Counted from the first letter of the stretch, positions 45,994 through 55,946 are shown. The stretch: DNA of 64,000 nucleotides from Streptomyces sp. CT34 (GCF_000805335.1 NZ_KN708638.1:72676-136675); one strand, 5' to 3'. Numbers and translations are program-made. The notes: a model not told the origin generated them from the sequence alone.

Positions 45994-46039
45994 CCCGAGA
46001 CCCTAGCGGGAGGAGAGCGCCTGCGTTTCAAGGACGTCT

Positions 46040-46145
46040 GGCCGAGCAGCTCTGCGACCGATCGTGTGCGGAGCCAGATGACGAGTACAGCTACGGTGGC
46101 GTGCCGAAGAACATGCAGCCGCGTTTGTCGTAGCGGGTGGGTGCG
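46040..46145 (-). pseudogene. IS5-family (IS112-like) transposase C-terminal remnant
   Basis: The minus strand reads TRYDKRGCMFFGT in one frame and ATVAVLVIWLRT in the next. Joined, these are the last residues of IS5-type transposases (DKRGY..F.GT.T.AALVIWLR). Nothing else of the element remains. Confidence 0.65.
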
Positions 46146-46692
46146 GCCCACGGCAAGCCAGGTCGCCTGATCGCCCGGACAGTTCCTGGTGATATCCCCG
46201 GCCGGGCTCCCCCGTCCCGGCCGGGCCCCCTCCCCTACGCACACCAGGCCTGCCGTGTCACGGATCGACGACCTCGTCCGCACGTACCTTCGCGGGGGCC
46301 GGCCGGGCAGCGCGCTCCTACGCCGGGCACCCCTTCTCCACTCCGTGACCAACACCTCCTGCGTCGACGGCTACCGCGGTCAGGGCCCAACGTGATGCGG
46401 TGGTCGTGCGGTCCCCTCACGCTCCTGAGCACGGACCGGGCGCCCGCCACCTCGTCACAGGGGCAGGCGACTGCCCGGTTCCCGGCAACGGCTGGGCCTA
46501 CAAATCGAGTTGCGCTCCGTCGAGCGGACACCTAGCGTGCGTTCTGCCGTAGTTCGAACATGGAAGGACGATGCCTGTGCCTGCGACCCGCTGACGGGCC
46601 GCTGCGCGACTCCGCCGGACACGTCCGGCGTTGGCTGCTGGAGTGGCCCGTTCCCACGGAACTCTCTTCAGACCAGCAAAGAAGGACCTTTC
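46146..46692. other. Upstream region of the GNAT gene, no gene seen
   Basis: About 550 bp between the IS5 remnant and the acetyltransferase. Only non-coding-like frames. AAGGA at 46682-46686 is the ribosome binding site of the next gene. Confidence 0.4.
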
Positions 46693-47451
46693 GTGTTGGC
46701 ATCCTTTGAATCCCACGCGCACGCCTACCTGCGTGCCGCAGCCGGCCACCGGGCCGTTCGCACCGGGCCGTTCACCCTCCGCATCGATCCCCACGACGCC
46801 GGATTCTTCCTCAACTACGCCATCCCCGACGACGGCGCCGAGCCGACCGGCGACCAAGTCCGGCGGCTTGTCGAGGCGTTCACCGGCCGGGCGCGGACGC
46901 CTCGCCTGGAGTACCTTCCCACGGCCGCTCCGCGCGTCGAGGACGCGCTGGCCGCGTCCGGGTTCACCGTCGAACGGCAGCTGCCGATCCTGACGTGTGA
47001 TCCCGCGGACGTACCCGTGCCACAGACCGCCGCGCCGATCGAGATCATGCTCGCCGAGACCGACGCGCAGCTGCGGAAGGTCGCCCAGGCGCAGGGCGAG
47101 GCGTACGGACAGCCGGTGACAGCCGAACACGATGTCGCACGGCTGCGAAGCGGACTGAACCGCGGCGGCCTGGTCGCGCTGGCACTCGACACGGTGACCG
47201 GCCAGGGAGTGGGCGGCGGCCAGGTCGGTCCGCCGCACGGCGGGGTGAGCGAGCTCGCCGCTATCGGTGTGCGGGCGGCCTACCGGCGTCGTGGGATCGC
47301 GTCCGCGCTCGCCGCCGCGTTGACACGCGCCTGCCCAAACGCCGGCATCACCACCCCGTTCCTCATGCCGGAGAACAACGACAGCGAGCGGATCTATCAG
47401 CGCCTCGGATACCGGCGCGTCTCGGAGATCCTGCACATCTCACTGCGGTGA
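46693..47451 (+). CDS. GNAT-family N-acetyltransferase
   Basis: GTG 46693 gives 252 residues. The N-terminal half (LNYAIPDDGAEPTGDQVRRL) precedes a C-terminal GNAT domain with the acetyl-CoA loop ELAAIGVRAAYRRRGIASAL and FLMPENNDSERIYQRLGYRR. It resembles GNAT proteins with a small extra N-terminal domain. Substrate unknown. A terminator follows 8 bp after the stop. Confidence 0.88.
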   Translation: MLASFESHAHAYLRAAAGHRAVRTGPFTLRIDPHDAGFFLNYAIPDDGAEPTGDQVRRLVEAFTGRARTPRLEYLPTAAPRVEDALAASGFTVERQLPILTCDPADVPVPQTAAPIEIMLAETDAQLRKVAQAQGEAYGQPVTAEHDVARLRSGLNRGGLVALALDTVTGQGVGGGQVGPPHGGVSELAAIGVRAAYRRRGIASALAAALTRACPNAGITTPFLMPENNDSERIYQRLGYRRVSEILHISLR

Positions 47452-47458
47452 CCCCATG

Positions 47459-47492
47459 CGGCTGCCCGGCCACAACAGTGGCCGGGCAGCCG
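47459..47492. terminator. Terminator of the GNAT gene
   Basis: A perfect 15-bp stem (CGGCTGCCCGGCCAC and complement) with loop AACA. Confidence 0.9.
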
Positions 47493-48137
47493 TCCCCTCT
47501 CCTGCGAAACCTCGCAGGTGAGAGGACAATCCTCGACTGCGCGGGCCACCTCCGACGCTCGCGTGGACCCATGCGACCGCTCACAGACCAGGCCAAAGAA
47601 TCAGTCACAACTCGCACAACTCATGTGGTCGAAAACGGTAGCTGCGCGAGGAGGTCTCGACCACATGGTCCCGGGCCGGGATCGATATGCCGTCCACGGT
47701 CCAGAGCCGTTCCCACGATCCAGAGCCGTTCCACTGCGTCAGCGAGCTGACCGGCCGGCTCGACGGCCAGGAGACGTCGCAGCTGCTGGATGGCCCGGCA
47801 CACCGCCGCAGGGAAGCCCCCCAAGCAGTGGGGCAAACTGCCTCATCGTCAGATTCGTGCCGTAACAGACGGCCACCAGCAGCACATCGCCCGTTCCGAC
47901 GGCAGGCACCACGATCACCCACCACCAGGACCATCCCCGCCACGCTCCCGCACAACCTTCAACAGCCGCTGGAACTGCCGCATCCGCAGCCCCGCAAACG
48001 TCTCCACCTCAAACGATTCAGCCCTCAACACCCCACGCATACAAGGGAAACGCCCGGATCGCAGCCTTCTGCAACACACACGAGGGCAGATTGGGCTTCT
48101 TACATCGTTCTTAGAACCATGCCGTAGACATAGGCCC
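47493..48137. other. No supported gene; short imperfect tandem repeat
   Basis: About 640 bp. TCCAGAGCCGTTCC occurs twice near 47700-47735. No coding sequence recognised. The 3' end contains the promoter region of the secreted protein that follows. Confidence 0.4.
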
Positions 48138-49166
48138 ATGGCGATCAAACGTGTTGCAGTCGGTGTCGGAACGCTCGTGACGATGACCTTGACGAGCGTA
48201 GTCGGAGCAGCCATCGCGACTCCGGCTCCCGCGCCTGACAGGGCTGCTACTCCAGCGCTCGGAAACAAGACAGCGACAAACTATTTGTACGCTTCGATGG
48301 GCGATTTCGACACCACCGTGAAACCGCTGATCGATCGCCCGGACATCGCCGGCGTGCAGCTGGTGGTGCCGTGGAAGGCGCTCGAACCGAAGAAGAATCG
48401 GTACGATTTCTCGTCGATCGACCGGGCGCTGAAATATCTGCAGTCCCGTCACAAGAAGCTATTCATTCAGGTCCAGGACCGGTTCTTTGCGCCCCCGACC
48501 AGGCTCCCGGACTATCTGCTGACCGACCCGGAATATCATGGGGGCGCAGCTCCGACAAAGAACGAAAGCGGCCTCGGCCCCGGCCAGCCCGGAACGATCG
48601 CGGCGCAATGGAATCCGCAGGTCCGGGGGCGGTTTCAGCATCTGCTCAAGGCGCTGTCGCAACGTTTCGACGGTCGCCTCGCCGGGGTGAACCTTCCGGA
48701 AACCGCTACCCAAGTGGAAACCAGCAAGGACCACACGGGCTACAGTGACGATTCCTACTTCCACGCAGAGCTCGACAACATGGCCTACGGCAAGAAGGTC
48801 TTCACCAAGACGCCGTTCATTCAGTACGTCAACTTCTGGCCGGGCGAATGGAACAACAGCCGCAACTACATGAAGCGCACCTTCGAGTTCGCCAAGTCGC
48901 ACGGAATCGGCCTGGGTGGACCTGACATCCTGCCGAACCGCCCGGCACAGATGCAAAATTCGTATCCTTTCTTCAAGCGATACCGAGGGCAGCTCCCCCT
49001 CGTGGCCATGGCTGTCCAGGAACCCGACTTCCAATACAAGAACCCCAAGACGAAAAAACCGTACACCCGGCAAGAGTTCGTCGATTTCGGCGCGAACACT
49101 CTCGGAGTCGACTGCATCTTCTGGGCCACCAGCGCGCCCTGGCTCCACCAGCCGGCGGCACGATAG
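48138..49166 (+). CDS. Secreted TIM-barrel-like (glycoside-hydrolase-like) protein
   Basis: A 342-residue protein with a Sec signal peptide (MAIKRVAVGVGTLVTMTLTS; cut near residue 27-35). The mature part reads like the (beta/alpha)8 barrel of glycosidases: GVQLVVPWKALEPKKNRYDF, IDRALKYLQSRHKKLFIQVQ, LPETATQVETSKDHTGYSDD, PFIQYVNFWPGEWNNSRNYM, LGGPDILPNRPAQMQNSYPF. Base and codon use are less GC-rich than in neighbours (many AAG/AAA, TAT, AAT codons), which suggests transfer from another lineage. Catalytic acids cannot be named safely. Confidence 0.75.
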   Translation: MAIKRVAVGVGTLVTMTLTSVVGAAIATPAPAPDRAATPALGNKTATNYLYASMGDFDTTVKPLIDRPDIAGVQLVVPWKALEPKKNRYDFSSIDRALKYLQSRHKKLFIQVQDRFFAPPTRLPDYLLTDPEYHGGAAPTKNESGLGPGQPGTIAAQWNPQVRGRFQHLLKALSQRFDGRLAGVNLPETATQVETSKDHTGYSDDSYFHAELDNMAYGKKVFTKTPFIQYVNFWPGEWNNSRNYMKRTFEFAKSHGIGLGGPDILPNRPAQMQNSYPFFKRYRGQLPLVAMAVQEPDFQYKNPKTKKPYTRQEFVDFGANTLGVDCIFWATSAPWLHQPAAR

Positions 49167-49437
49167 CGCCGCCCATCGTCCGTCGGTGGTCGTCCCATCG
49201 TCGGCCCCGAACCGGATCGACGGCTACAGCGCCAGGGGCTGTCCGATGGGGCGTCGGCGCGGCCGTCGCCTTACGGTTGAGGCGGCGCAAGCGTCTCCTG
49301 CGCCCACTCGCGCAGACGCGGCCATCGCACGCGGTGGCCGCGTTCACGCCTGTCCGACGGTCACCCGCCGGACAGGGAAAGGGTCTTCGCGCAGATATGC
49401 AGATATCGAGCCAACGGCCGGTGCGTCCGGTGTCGTG

Positions 49438-49800
49438 TCAGGCGTTCCGCGTGATCACCTGACAGACCCCAAAGAGGCGCAGTGCCGGGCGGTCGTCATC
49501 AGCCAGACGCCCGGACTGTCCGGCACCCCGTCCCGCAGCCACCGCTCCAGCACCGCGACCAGCCCGTCCTGCGCAAGCCCCTCCGCGAACCGACGTCCCG
49601 CACGATCGGGGCGACGCCAGCCATGACACGCACCGACTCCAGCCGGAAGACGGTCCCGATGGCGCGGCGGCCTCGCAGCAGGTGGCCTTCGGCCGCTGGG
49701 CGCCGGTGTGGCCGCGTCCTGACCGGGCCCGATGGCGGCGGGCCCGGTCAGGACGGGGTGGCGGTGGGCTGCGGTTCCACAACCCACCACGCAACACTCC
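49438..49800 (-). pseudogene. ECF sigma factor remnant (partner of YciI gene)
   Basis: The minus strand reads, in shifting frames, FRLES-like GWSRCVSWLASPRSCG, then RRFAEGLAQDGLVAVLERWL, RDGVPDSPGVWLMTTARHCA. The last two match the start of DGPF-associated ECF sigma factors (EDLAQDAFVAALERWP, PDNPGAWL). It is truncated after the first third. The sigma factor normally co-occurs with a YciI/DGPF protein, here at 49826. Confidence 0.75.
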
Positions 49801-49825
49801 AGGGCAGCGCTGCCCCTGGGAAGGC

Positions 49826-50182
49826 TCAGCCCTCCGCGATCTGACGCACCTCGCAGGTCACCGTCCAGAGCTCCTCGTGCACCTTCAGGAACCGCTTGGT
49901 CCACTCCAGCGCCTCGGCCTTGTCCTTGCACTGCATGATCGCGTAGCCGCCGACAACCTCCTTCGACTCGGTGAACGGACCGTCGGTGACGGAGATCTTC
50001 CCGCCCTCCCAGCGCACCCGGGTGCCCTGCGCGGACGGCGTCAGCCCGGCGGTGTCCAGCATCACCCCCGCCTTGGTGATCTCCTCCATCAGCTCGCCCA
50101 TCCGCTGCATCATCTCGGGACTCGGGCCCTCGGCGGGCGCGGTCTTCTCGTCGATCTGCACAAGCGACAGGTAACGCGGCAT
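49826..50182 (-). CDS. YciI/DGPF-domain protein
   Basis: A 118-residue protein: MPRYLSLVQIDEKTAPAEGP, EEITKAGVMLDTAGLTPSAQ, the DGPF motif in ISVTDGPFTESKEVVGGYAI, and LEWTKRFLKVHEELWTVTCE. The DGPF family is tied to ECF42-type sigma factors, usually encoded next to them. It is intact although its sigma partner is broken. Confidence 0.88.
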   Translation of the reverse strand: MPRYLSLVQIDEKTAPAEGPSPEMMQRMGELMEEITKAGVMLDTAGLTPSAQGTRVRWEGGKISVTDGPFTESKEVVGGYAIMQCKDKAEALEWTKRFLKVHEELWTVTCEVRQIAEG

Positions 50183-50738
50183 CGTGACTCCTTCGCGGAC
50201 CTACGACGGTCCTACCGTTGGGGCGGGGCCAGTCCCCGCCTCTCACCATTGCGTCGAACAAAGACCGCCCGAATCGACACACGCGCCGGATCTCTTCCAA
50301 GATTTTTTCGGCCGGACCCCCTGCACAGGTCACGGCTGCCGTTCCCCACACCGGCCATGCCGCCCCACTCGCCACCCGAGCCGGCCCACGCCCGCCCGAC
50401 CCGGCACGAGCCGAGCCAGTGGTCGGCGCCGCATGGCACCGGGACCGGTCGGCGAGTACGCCGGACGTTTCGCTCCGGATGTATCAAAGCCTTCACAGCA
50501 CCGTGCGGCTCTGCCCACGAGAGGTCCGCGTACTCGTCTGAGTGGCCCTGGCACGTTCTTCGTAGCCGGAGACCATCCTGACGTGGTGGTTCGGCCGATC
50601 CACGTAACTGTGGTGTTGGTAGGAGATCGGTACGCTCCGTGGTCACGGAACAGGCACGCTGTCCTGCTGAGGAGCAGGTCCGCGACGGCTTGTTGAGAAC
50701 CACTCCGTACTCAGGGGCGCAGGGATATTCAGTCCCCA
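50183..50738. other. No supported gene
   Basis: About 550 bp upstream of the YciI gene. Frames are open but motif-free. Confidence 0.4.
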
Positions 50739-50789
50739 TCATCGCCTGAAGCGCCGCCCCGCACGCCGAGGCATCGAGCAACTCGCCCA

Positions 50790-50990
50790 TTCTGATGTGC
50801 GGTTGCCCCACCGCCTGCCGTCCGCCCGGAAGGGCCGCCACCAGGTGCCCACCGCCCGCTCGGACACGCTGAAGACCTCTGCGGCCTGGCCGTACGTCCC
50901 AACTCGCCCCGACTCCAACGCCGCAACGCCCGCAGCCCCGGATCCTCCTGCGCCGCGGGCGCCAGCCGATGTCCCCACTCTCGACATTCA
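50790..50990 (-). pseudogene. IS630-type transposase, N-terminal HTH remnant
   Basis: The minus strand reads VAALESGRVGTYGQAAEVFS and VSERAVGTWWRPFRADGRR, the helix-turn-helix start of IS630-type transposases. The catalytic part is absent. Confidence 0.6.
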
Positions 50991-51099
50991 CGCCCGGCCA
51001 ATGAGCAGGAGACCCACCAGTTTCGGCTCAATATCGGGAACCACCGTGTTGGCCAGGATTCAACACAAACTGCAGTTCGATCACGTCCTGAAGCGGCCC

Positions 51100-51300
51100 C
51101 TCCGAGCTGGTTGAGGAAGGCGAACAGCGAGCGCAGGGCGGTCAACCGGGTGTGCCCGTCCCCGCCGCCGGGAGTGGGCTGCTGCAACGCATTGATCACG
51201 TCGTCGCGGGTGACCTCGCGCAGGGTGTCGTACTCGCAGGCCCAACCGGACAGGATCGGCAGTGCATGCTGAAGGTCGTTCTTCCATGTCAGCTCGGCCT
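51100..51300 (-). pseudogene. Tyrosine recombinase (integrase) N-terminal-domain remnant
   Basis: In one minus-strand frame: GWACEYDTLREVTRDDVINA, LQQPTPGGGDGHTRLTALRS, LFAFLNQLG. This is the SAM-like core-binding domain of tyrosine recombinases. The catalytic domain is missing. Confidence 0.6.
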
Positions 51301-52127
51301 ATGGACGAGACATGCGAGCTCACCGAGGACGAGGTGAACGACCTGCTCGACGGTCAGGGGGTCGCCGTAGCAACGGCCCCAAAAACGACGGATATCGCTG
51401 ATGGGACGATGCCGCTTGTAGTGCGGTGTCGTCCGGGGGCGCGCGCCGTGAGTGCTGCGGCTCAGCCCCGTCGGCGGGCTGCCGGGTCGCGTGAGACAAA
51501 TGCCGGGCGTAGCGTTCCCGTGCCCGCACGACGGCCGAGCCGTACATCGGCCCACCCCCAACGAGCCACGGTACGGCCGGGACGGGACGGGACGGGTTCG
51601 GGCGCACAACTCGGCCATGTCTCCTGCCGCTTGCGCGTGTCTGCGCAGTGCCCCGAGGTGGTGCCCGTCGTCCGGGCGAAGGTGCGGACGAACGCGGTGG
51701 TCGTCGCCCGCCCACAGGCGGGGGCGGTGTCGGTGATGGTGACGCTCCATGCCGCCACCGCTCTCGCAGGACTGGGTGCTGGTCGGCGCAATCCGCGTGT
51801 GGCGGATCCGAGATATAAGTAGGCCGAACACTGGAAGCACGCCTGGTTCGGATTGCTCATCGTGGATGCGTGACTTCGATCCAGGAAACGGCGCGAACGC
51901 GCCCCCCGACGCCGGTGAACCGCCGGGACACTGGCGCCGGATGCGGGTATGGACCGCCGCCCACGCCACGCGAGGTGCGCTCGTCGTCCTCGCGTCCGTA
52001 CGGTGATCGCGATCGCGGTCTCCACGGCTCTGCGCGAACCGGCCGACGCAGCCGAACCGCCGGACGGCTCGGGAAACGACACGCTGTCAGAAGACTCCAA
52101 CCAGTAGAGGGAAGGGAAGGAACTCCC
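51301..52127. other. No supported gene
   Basis: About 830 bp with long but featureless frames on both strands. The last 40 bp carry the ribosome binding site (AGGGAAGGGAAGGA) of the methyltransferase. Confidence 0.4.
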
Positions 52128-52904
52128 ATGACGAAAGCTCACAATGATGCGGTCCGCGAACAGTTCAGGATCCAGGCCACAACCTTCACCGATGAGGGGT
52201 TCGCCGCCCGCGGGCTGGACTGGATCCTCGAACAGCTCGCCCCCTCGGCCGACGCGCAGGTGCTGGATGTCGCAGCCGGCGCGGCTCACCTCGGCCGAGC
52301 ACTGGCACCACACGTCAACCATGTCTGCGCCCTCGACCTGACCCGGGAGATGCTTGAGCAGGGGCAGCGACTCGCCGCGGCCGCCGGTCTGCGCAATGTG
52401 ACCTTCACGCTCGCAGACGCTGCCGAACTTCCCTACCTCGACGATCAGTTCGACCTGGTCGTATGCCGACTCGCACTCCATCAAGTCGCTGATCCGGCGG
52501 CGATGGTACGGGAGATGGTCCGCGTCACCCGCCCAGGTGGCCGCATCGGTGTCACCGACATGATCGCCGACGAGGACTCGGAGCTGGCCGAGGAGACCAA
52601 TCGACTGGAACGCCTGCGTGACCCGAGCCACAACCGGACCCTTTCGCTCACCGAGGTGCACGCCTTCCTGGAGACCGCTGGCGCTTCGGTGGCCTCGACC
52701 GCCGTCCGTGACCACGATCTCGACCTGACGGACTGGCTGACCCGCAGCGAGACACCGGCCCCGGTGCGCGCACAGATCCGGAAACGCCTCGAAGAGGAAC
52801 TCGCCGGCGGCACGGCAACCGGCCTGCGCCCCGCACGCGGCGACGACCAAGCCATCAGCTTCACCCATGCATGGGCCACCGTGACCGGTACCCCGCGGGA
52901 TTGA
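52128..52904 (+). CDS. UbiE-like SAM-dependent methyltransferase
   Basis: A 258-residue protein starting MTKAHNDAVREQFRIQATTF. SAM motif I is AQVLDVAAGAAHLGRALAPH (a variant with AAGAAHLG rather than GxGxG), motif II CALDLTREMLEQGQRLAAAA, then TLADAAELPYLDDQFDLVVC and MVRVTRPGGRIGVTDMIADE. Full length with a good ribosome binding site. Substrate unknown. Confidence 0.88.
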   Translation: MTKAHNDAVREQFRIQATTFTDEGFAARGLDWILEQLAPSADAQVLDVAAGAAHLGRALAPHVNHVCALDLTREMLEQGQRLAAAAGLRNVTFTLADAAELPYLDDQFDLVVCRLALHQVADPAAMVREMVRVTRPGGRIGVTDMIADEDSELAEETNRLERLRDPSHNRTLSLTEVHAFLETAGASVASTAVRDHDLDLTDWLTRSETPAPVRAQIRKRLEEELAGGTATGLRPARGDDQAISFTHAWATVTGTPRD

Positions 52905-52929
52905 AGGCAGGGGCTGAACGCAGTTCGAG

Positions 52930-53197
52930 ACCGGGAACGTTGGCCGCCTGGTGGATCGACAGGTGTGTCATCTCCGAGGCGAACCACCGTGCGCACACCG
53001 GCTAGCGGAGCCAACGACCGCAGTGCCGCTCTCTCACCGAGGCCGGTTTCGGGGAGGGCATGCGGGAGTGGCAGTTCCGCTGAGTGGTTCATGGGCAGTC
53101 CGGGGATGTCGGCGACCGCATCGGCCAGGATTTCCAATGCCTCGTCCCGGCCAGCCCTGTCGTAGACGAAGGCATTGTCGGCTGTTTGTCCGCTCAT
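52930..53197 (-). pseudogene. Pyridoxal-dependent decarboxylase-like N-terminal fragment
   Basis: Starts MSGQTADNAFVYDRAGRDEA and continues ADAVADIPGLPMNHSAELPL, then PHALPETGLGERAALRSLAP. This resembles the N-terminus of actinobacterial PLP-dependent decarboxylases. Homology stops near 52935, before the PLP-binding region. It is read in the same frame as the lyase remnant upstream, which has lost its stop. Confidence 0.5.
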
Positions 53198-53249
53198 CGT
53201 GCCCCTCTGCGTTGAAGATCGCCGGGTGGACATCCCCTGGACGAGGACA

Positions 53250-53683
53250 GAAGTCATGCGCTCTCCTGCCGCAGCGCCCGCGGTGGTGTCTGGATCGCGT
53301 CGTATGGCGGACAGTGCTGCGGCCAGGTCGTGGCAGAGGTCTTGGGGGCTTTCCAGTCCGATGTGGAAACGGACCAGTCGGGGCGCGTCCGCCGGGGCGC
53401 CGAGGGCCCGTAGGTGGTGGGGCACGGCGGGCATTTTCAGGCTCTCGAACCCGCCCCAACTCGTGCCGAGGCTGAACAGTGAGAGCTGGTCGATGAACCG
53501 GGTGAACGCGTCTTCGCTGCACGGGGCCAGCTCGCTGGTGAACGGGCCTGCCGCACCGGAGAACTGTGAGCGCCGCAGCTCGTAGCCGGGATCGGTATCG
53601 AGGGCGGGGAAGAGCATCCGCTGGACACAGGGCTGTGACTGCAGCCACTGCGCGACGGCGAGAGCGGCCGTCACGGTGGGCAC
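53250..53683 (-). pseudogene. Cystathionine lyase-type (Cys/Met PLP) C-terminal remnant
   Basis: The frame reads MPTVTAALAVAQWLQSQPCV, FSGAAGPFTSELAPCSEDAF, FIDQLSLFSLGTSWGGFESL (conserved SLGGxES-type motif), and LVRFHIGLESPQDLCHDLAA. This is the C-terminal domain of Cys/Met metabolism PLP enzymes. The PLP-binding N-terminal two thirds are missing, replaced by a resolvase remnant. Confidence 0.8.
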
Positions 53684-53854
53684 CCGAAGGTGGTCGACGA
53701 CATGGCCGACTACGCCCGATCCCTGCGGGCCAACGGGGTCCCCGTCCCCGAGATCGCCCGCAGGTTGGGCATCACCTCGGGCAAGAACCAGGGCAAGCGG
53801 CCCTCGGTCGCCACGGTCTACCGCATCCTCGCCGAGGATGAACAGGAGGGCTGA
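53660..53854 (+). pseudogene. Serine recombinase (resolvase) C-terminal HTH remnant
   Basis: Reads GHPKVVDDMADYARSLRANG, VPVPEIARRLGITSGKNQGK and RPSVATVYRILAEDEQEG to the stop at 53854. This is the DNA-binding tail of resolvase-type recombinases. An N-terminal remnant of the same enzyme type is at 10120-10205. Confidence 0.75.
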
Positions 53855-53979
53855 GGCTCACCGGGACTCCAAGATCATCTCATTGCCTCTTTGACTCGTA
53901 TCTCGGCGATACCCCAGGTCGAGGGACCCAACTTCCGGTATAGCCGGCGAGGCCGGCTCCAGCAGGCGATGCCGGTGGC

Positions 53980-54085
53980 GATCGGCCGCCTCCGGGCTGG
54001 GCGAGCGAGTGCCCGTCCCGCCGGCATGCTGCACCGCCCGGTCAGCCCGAACACCCTGCTCAGACGCGTCCGGGCCCCCATCCAC
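53980..54085 (+). pseudogene. ISL3-family transposase middle-region remnant
   Basis: Reads RAGRASARPAGMLHRPVSPN and TLLRRVRAP, the region between the HTH and DDE core of ISL3 transposases. It is short; the identification is moderate. Confidence 0.45.
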
Positions 54086-54192
54086 AGCCCACTGACTGTG
54101 GCTCTAGCATCCGCATCCGCGACGAGACCGGGGCTGCGCGGATGGCAGCGTCCGATCCCACGGCCCGGCCATCCTGTCTGGGGCTACCCGGC

Positions 54193-55386
54193 CTATCGGA
54201 TGTGCCGGGCGATGCCGGTTGCCCGGGCCATCAAGCCTTCGAGCGGTCCGCGACGGAAGAACCGTGACCAGACGGTGGCGAACACCATGCTGGCGGCGAT
54301 GAAACCGAGCAGGACGGGCAGGGACGATCCAGGCAGTTCCTCTATGCCCAGGAGCCAGATGCCGGCGATGTGGAAGACGTACGCCGTCAATGACATGGAC
54401 CCGACTGCGATGGCCGGCCGGGCCAGGGCATGCAGGCGCGGGACGGCGTCCACGGCGGTGAGGCAGGTGGCCACGACGGCTATGGCCACACCGGCGTTGC
54501 CCACTATGGACAGGGTGGTCTCGCTGTGCGGGGAGGCCACCAGCAGCCAGGCCGAGGTGTCGCCGGTGGGGTAACCGGCGATGTCGGACCACCACGCGCT
54601 CGCCGCGCCCGGTCCTGCCAGGCCGGTGATCGCGTCGAGCGCGCCGGGGACGAGGTGCAGCGCCAGCCACGAGCCCCCGTAGCCGGCCACGGCGAGGAAG
54701 AGACCGGTGACGGCGAGGCGCGTGCGGACCATGGCGGAGGCCAGGTCGAGGCGGGCGACGGCCATGCCCGCGATAACGAACGGGACCCATGTGAGGGCCG
54801 GGTAGCTACCGGAGAAGAGGAGGGAGACGATGCCGCCGGCCTCACCCTGGCTCCGGGGCCCACCGTCGCCGATCACCTGCGCCACGAAGTACAGCACCTG
54901 AGGGAAGATGACCGCCGCCCCCACCGCGATCACCGCCAGCGATCTGGCGCTGAGCCGGTAGAGCGGCAGCACGAGCAGGAAGTACGCACCGTAGAAGGCC
55001 AGGATGACCTCGACCGGGGTGCCGGTCATGGTGAGAGCGGTACCCACCGCCAGCAAGAGCGCGGCCCGGATCACCACCTTGGCGACGGCCTGGCGACCGG
55101 CCCGCCCGGTTTTCGGCGTGCTGCGCCCGGTGATGAGCACCACGGTGAAGCCCGCCAGGAAGGCGAAGAGCGCCGAAGCCCTGCCATGGGCCAGCTCCAT
55201 CAGGAAGCCGGTCACCCCACCCTGGTCCGGGTCGGGGCCGACATGGGCGGCGTACATGCCAAAGACCGCCAGGCCGCGGGCCAGATCGACGCCGATCAGC
55301 CGACCCGCCGCAGCCCTGCCGTTCTCGTGTGTCGGGGCCGGGGCGCCAAGTGTGGGCGCTGCAACCTCCGTGTGCTGTCGTGCCAT
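54193..55386 (-). CDS. DUF418/acyltransferase-like multi-pass membrane protein
   Basis: ATG 55386 gives 397 residues with about 10 membrane helices. The N-terminal signature LIGVDLARGLAVFGMYAAHV and GRASALFAFLAGFTVVLITG matches the heparan-alpha-glucosaminide N-acetyltransferase/DUF1624 type. The C-terminal half (ALARPAIAVGSMSLTAYVFH) matches DUF418. Members are thought to transfer acyl groups to glycans or lipids. The upstream frame continues but lacks homology. Confidence 0.85.
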   Translation of the reverse strand: MARQHTEVAAPTLGAPAPTHENGRAAAGRLIGVDLARGLAVFGMYAAHVGPDPDQGGVTGFLMELAHGRASALFAFLAGFTVVLITGRSTPKTGRAGRQAVAKVVIRAALLLAVGTALTMTGTPVEVILAFYGAYFLLVLPLYRLSARSLAVIAVGAAVIFPQVLYFVAQVIGDGGPRSQGEAGGIVSLLFSGSYPALTWVPFVIAGMAVARLDLASAMVRTRLAVTGLFLAVAGYGGSWLALHLVPGALDAITGLAGPGAASAWWSDIAGYPTGDTSAWLLVASPHSETTLSIVGNAGVAIAVVATCLTAVDAVPRLHALARPAIAVGSMSLTAYVFHIAGIWLLGIEELPGSSLPVLLGFIAASMVFATVWSRFFRRGPLEGLMARATGIARHIR

Positions 55387-55469
55387 GGTCTCCAAGCCGG
55401 GAAACAGACTGATCGCCGGGTATCCGGCCGCAGGCCGGACCACCCCCGCCACCCCACATGACGGAACGC

Positions 55470-55735
55470 GCGTGATCCGGGTTGTGGAGGTGGACGTCGA
55501 GGCACTGCTCCGGCCCGGCTTCGGGTTGATCCTCAACGTGGCCGCCGACGACATCACCGTCGTCACGACCGCGACTGGGGCAGACGCCTTCGACGCAGTC
55601 CGAAAGCACCGTCCCGATGTGGTCCTGCTCGACGTCCGGATGCCGGACGTCGACGGTCTCACCGTCTTGGGCGAGCTACCTACGGTACCCGACGCGCCCG
55701 TGGTGGCAATGCTCACGATCTTCGACACCGACTGG
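55470..55735 (+). pseudogene. Response-regulator receiver-domain remnant
   Basis: Reads VEVDVEALLRPGFGLILNVA, DDITVVTTATGADAFDAVRK, HRPDVVLLDVRMPDVDGLTV (phosphorylation Asp in LLDVRMP) and LPDAPVVAMLTIFDTD-like TVPDAPVVAMLTIFDTD. The acidic pair at the N-terminus is damaged (EVDVE for VDDE). The output HTH is missing. Confidence 0.75.
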
Positions 55736-55921
55736 CAAGCTCCGCCTGCTCTCGCCACCCGCCCTCGTCCCGTTCGTCTGGCGTCTGCTGTCGGCTCCGC
55801 CCAGCCCAGGCCGGCCGAGCGGGCACGCAGGGAGGCATACGCAAGCCATGGGGCGCCTGGAGCTGACGCGATGCCTCTCGGATCACGCACCGCCCAGCCC
55901 GCCCTGTAGGGAGAGAACATG

Positions 55922-55946
55922 CCTCTTCCTCCTCCTGAGGAAGAGG
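55922..55946. repeat. Inverted repeat
   Basis: CCTCTTCCTC and its complement around a 5-base loop. Possibly a terminator-like hairpin in decayed DNA; no gene ends here. Confidence 0.4.
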
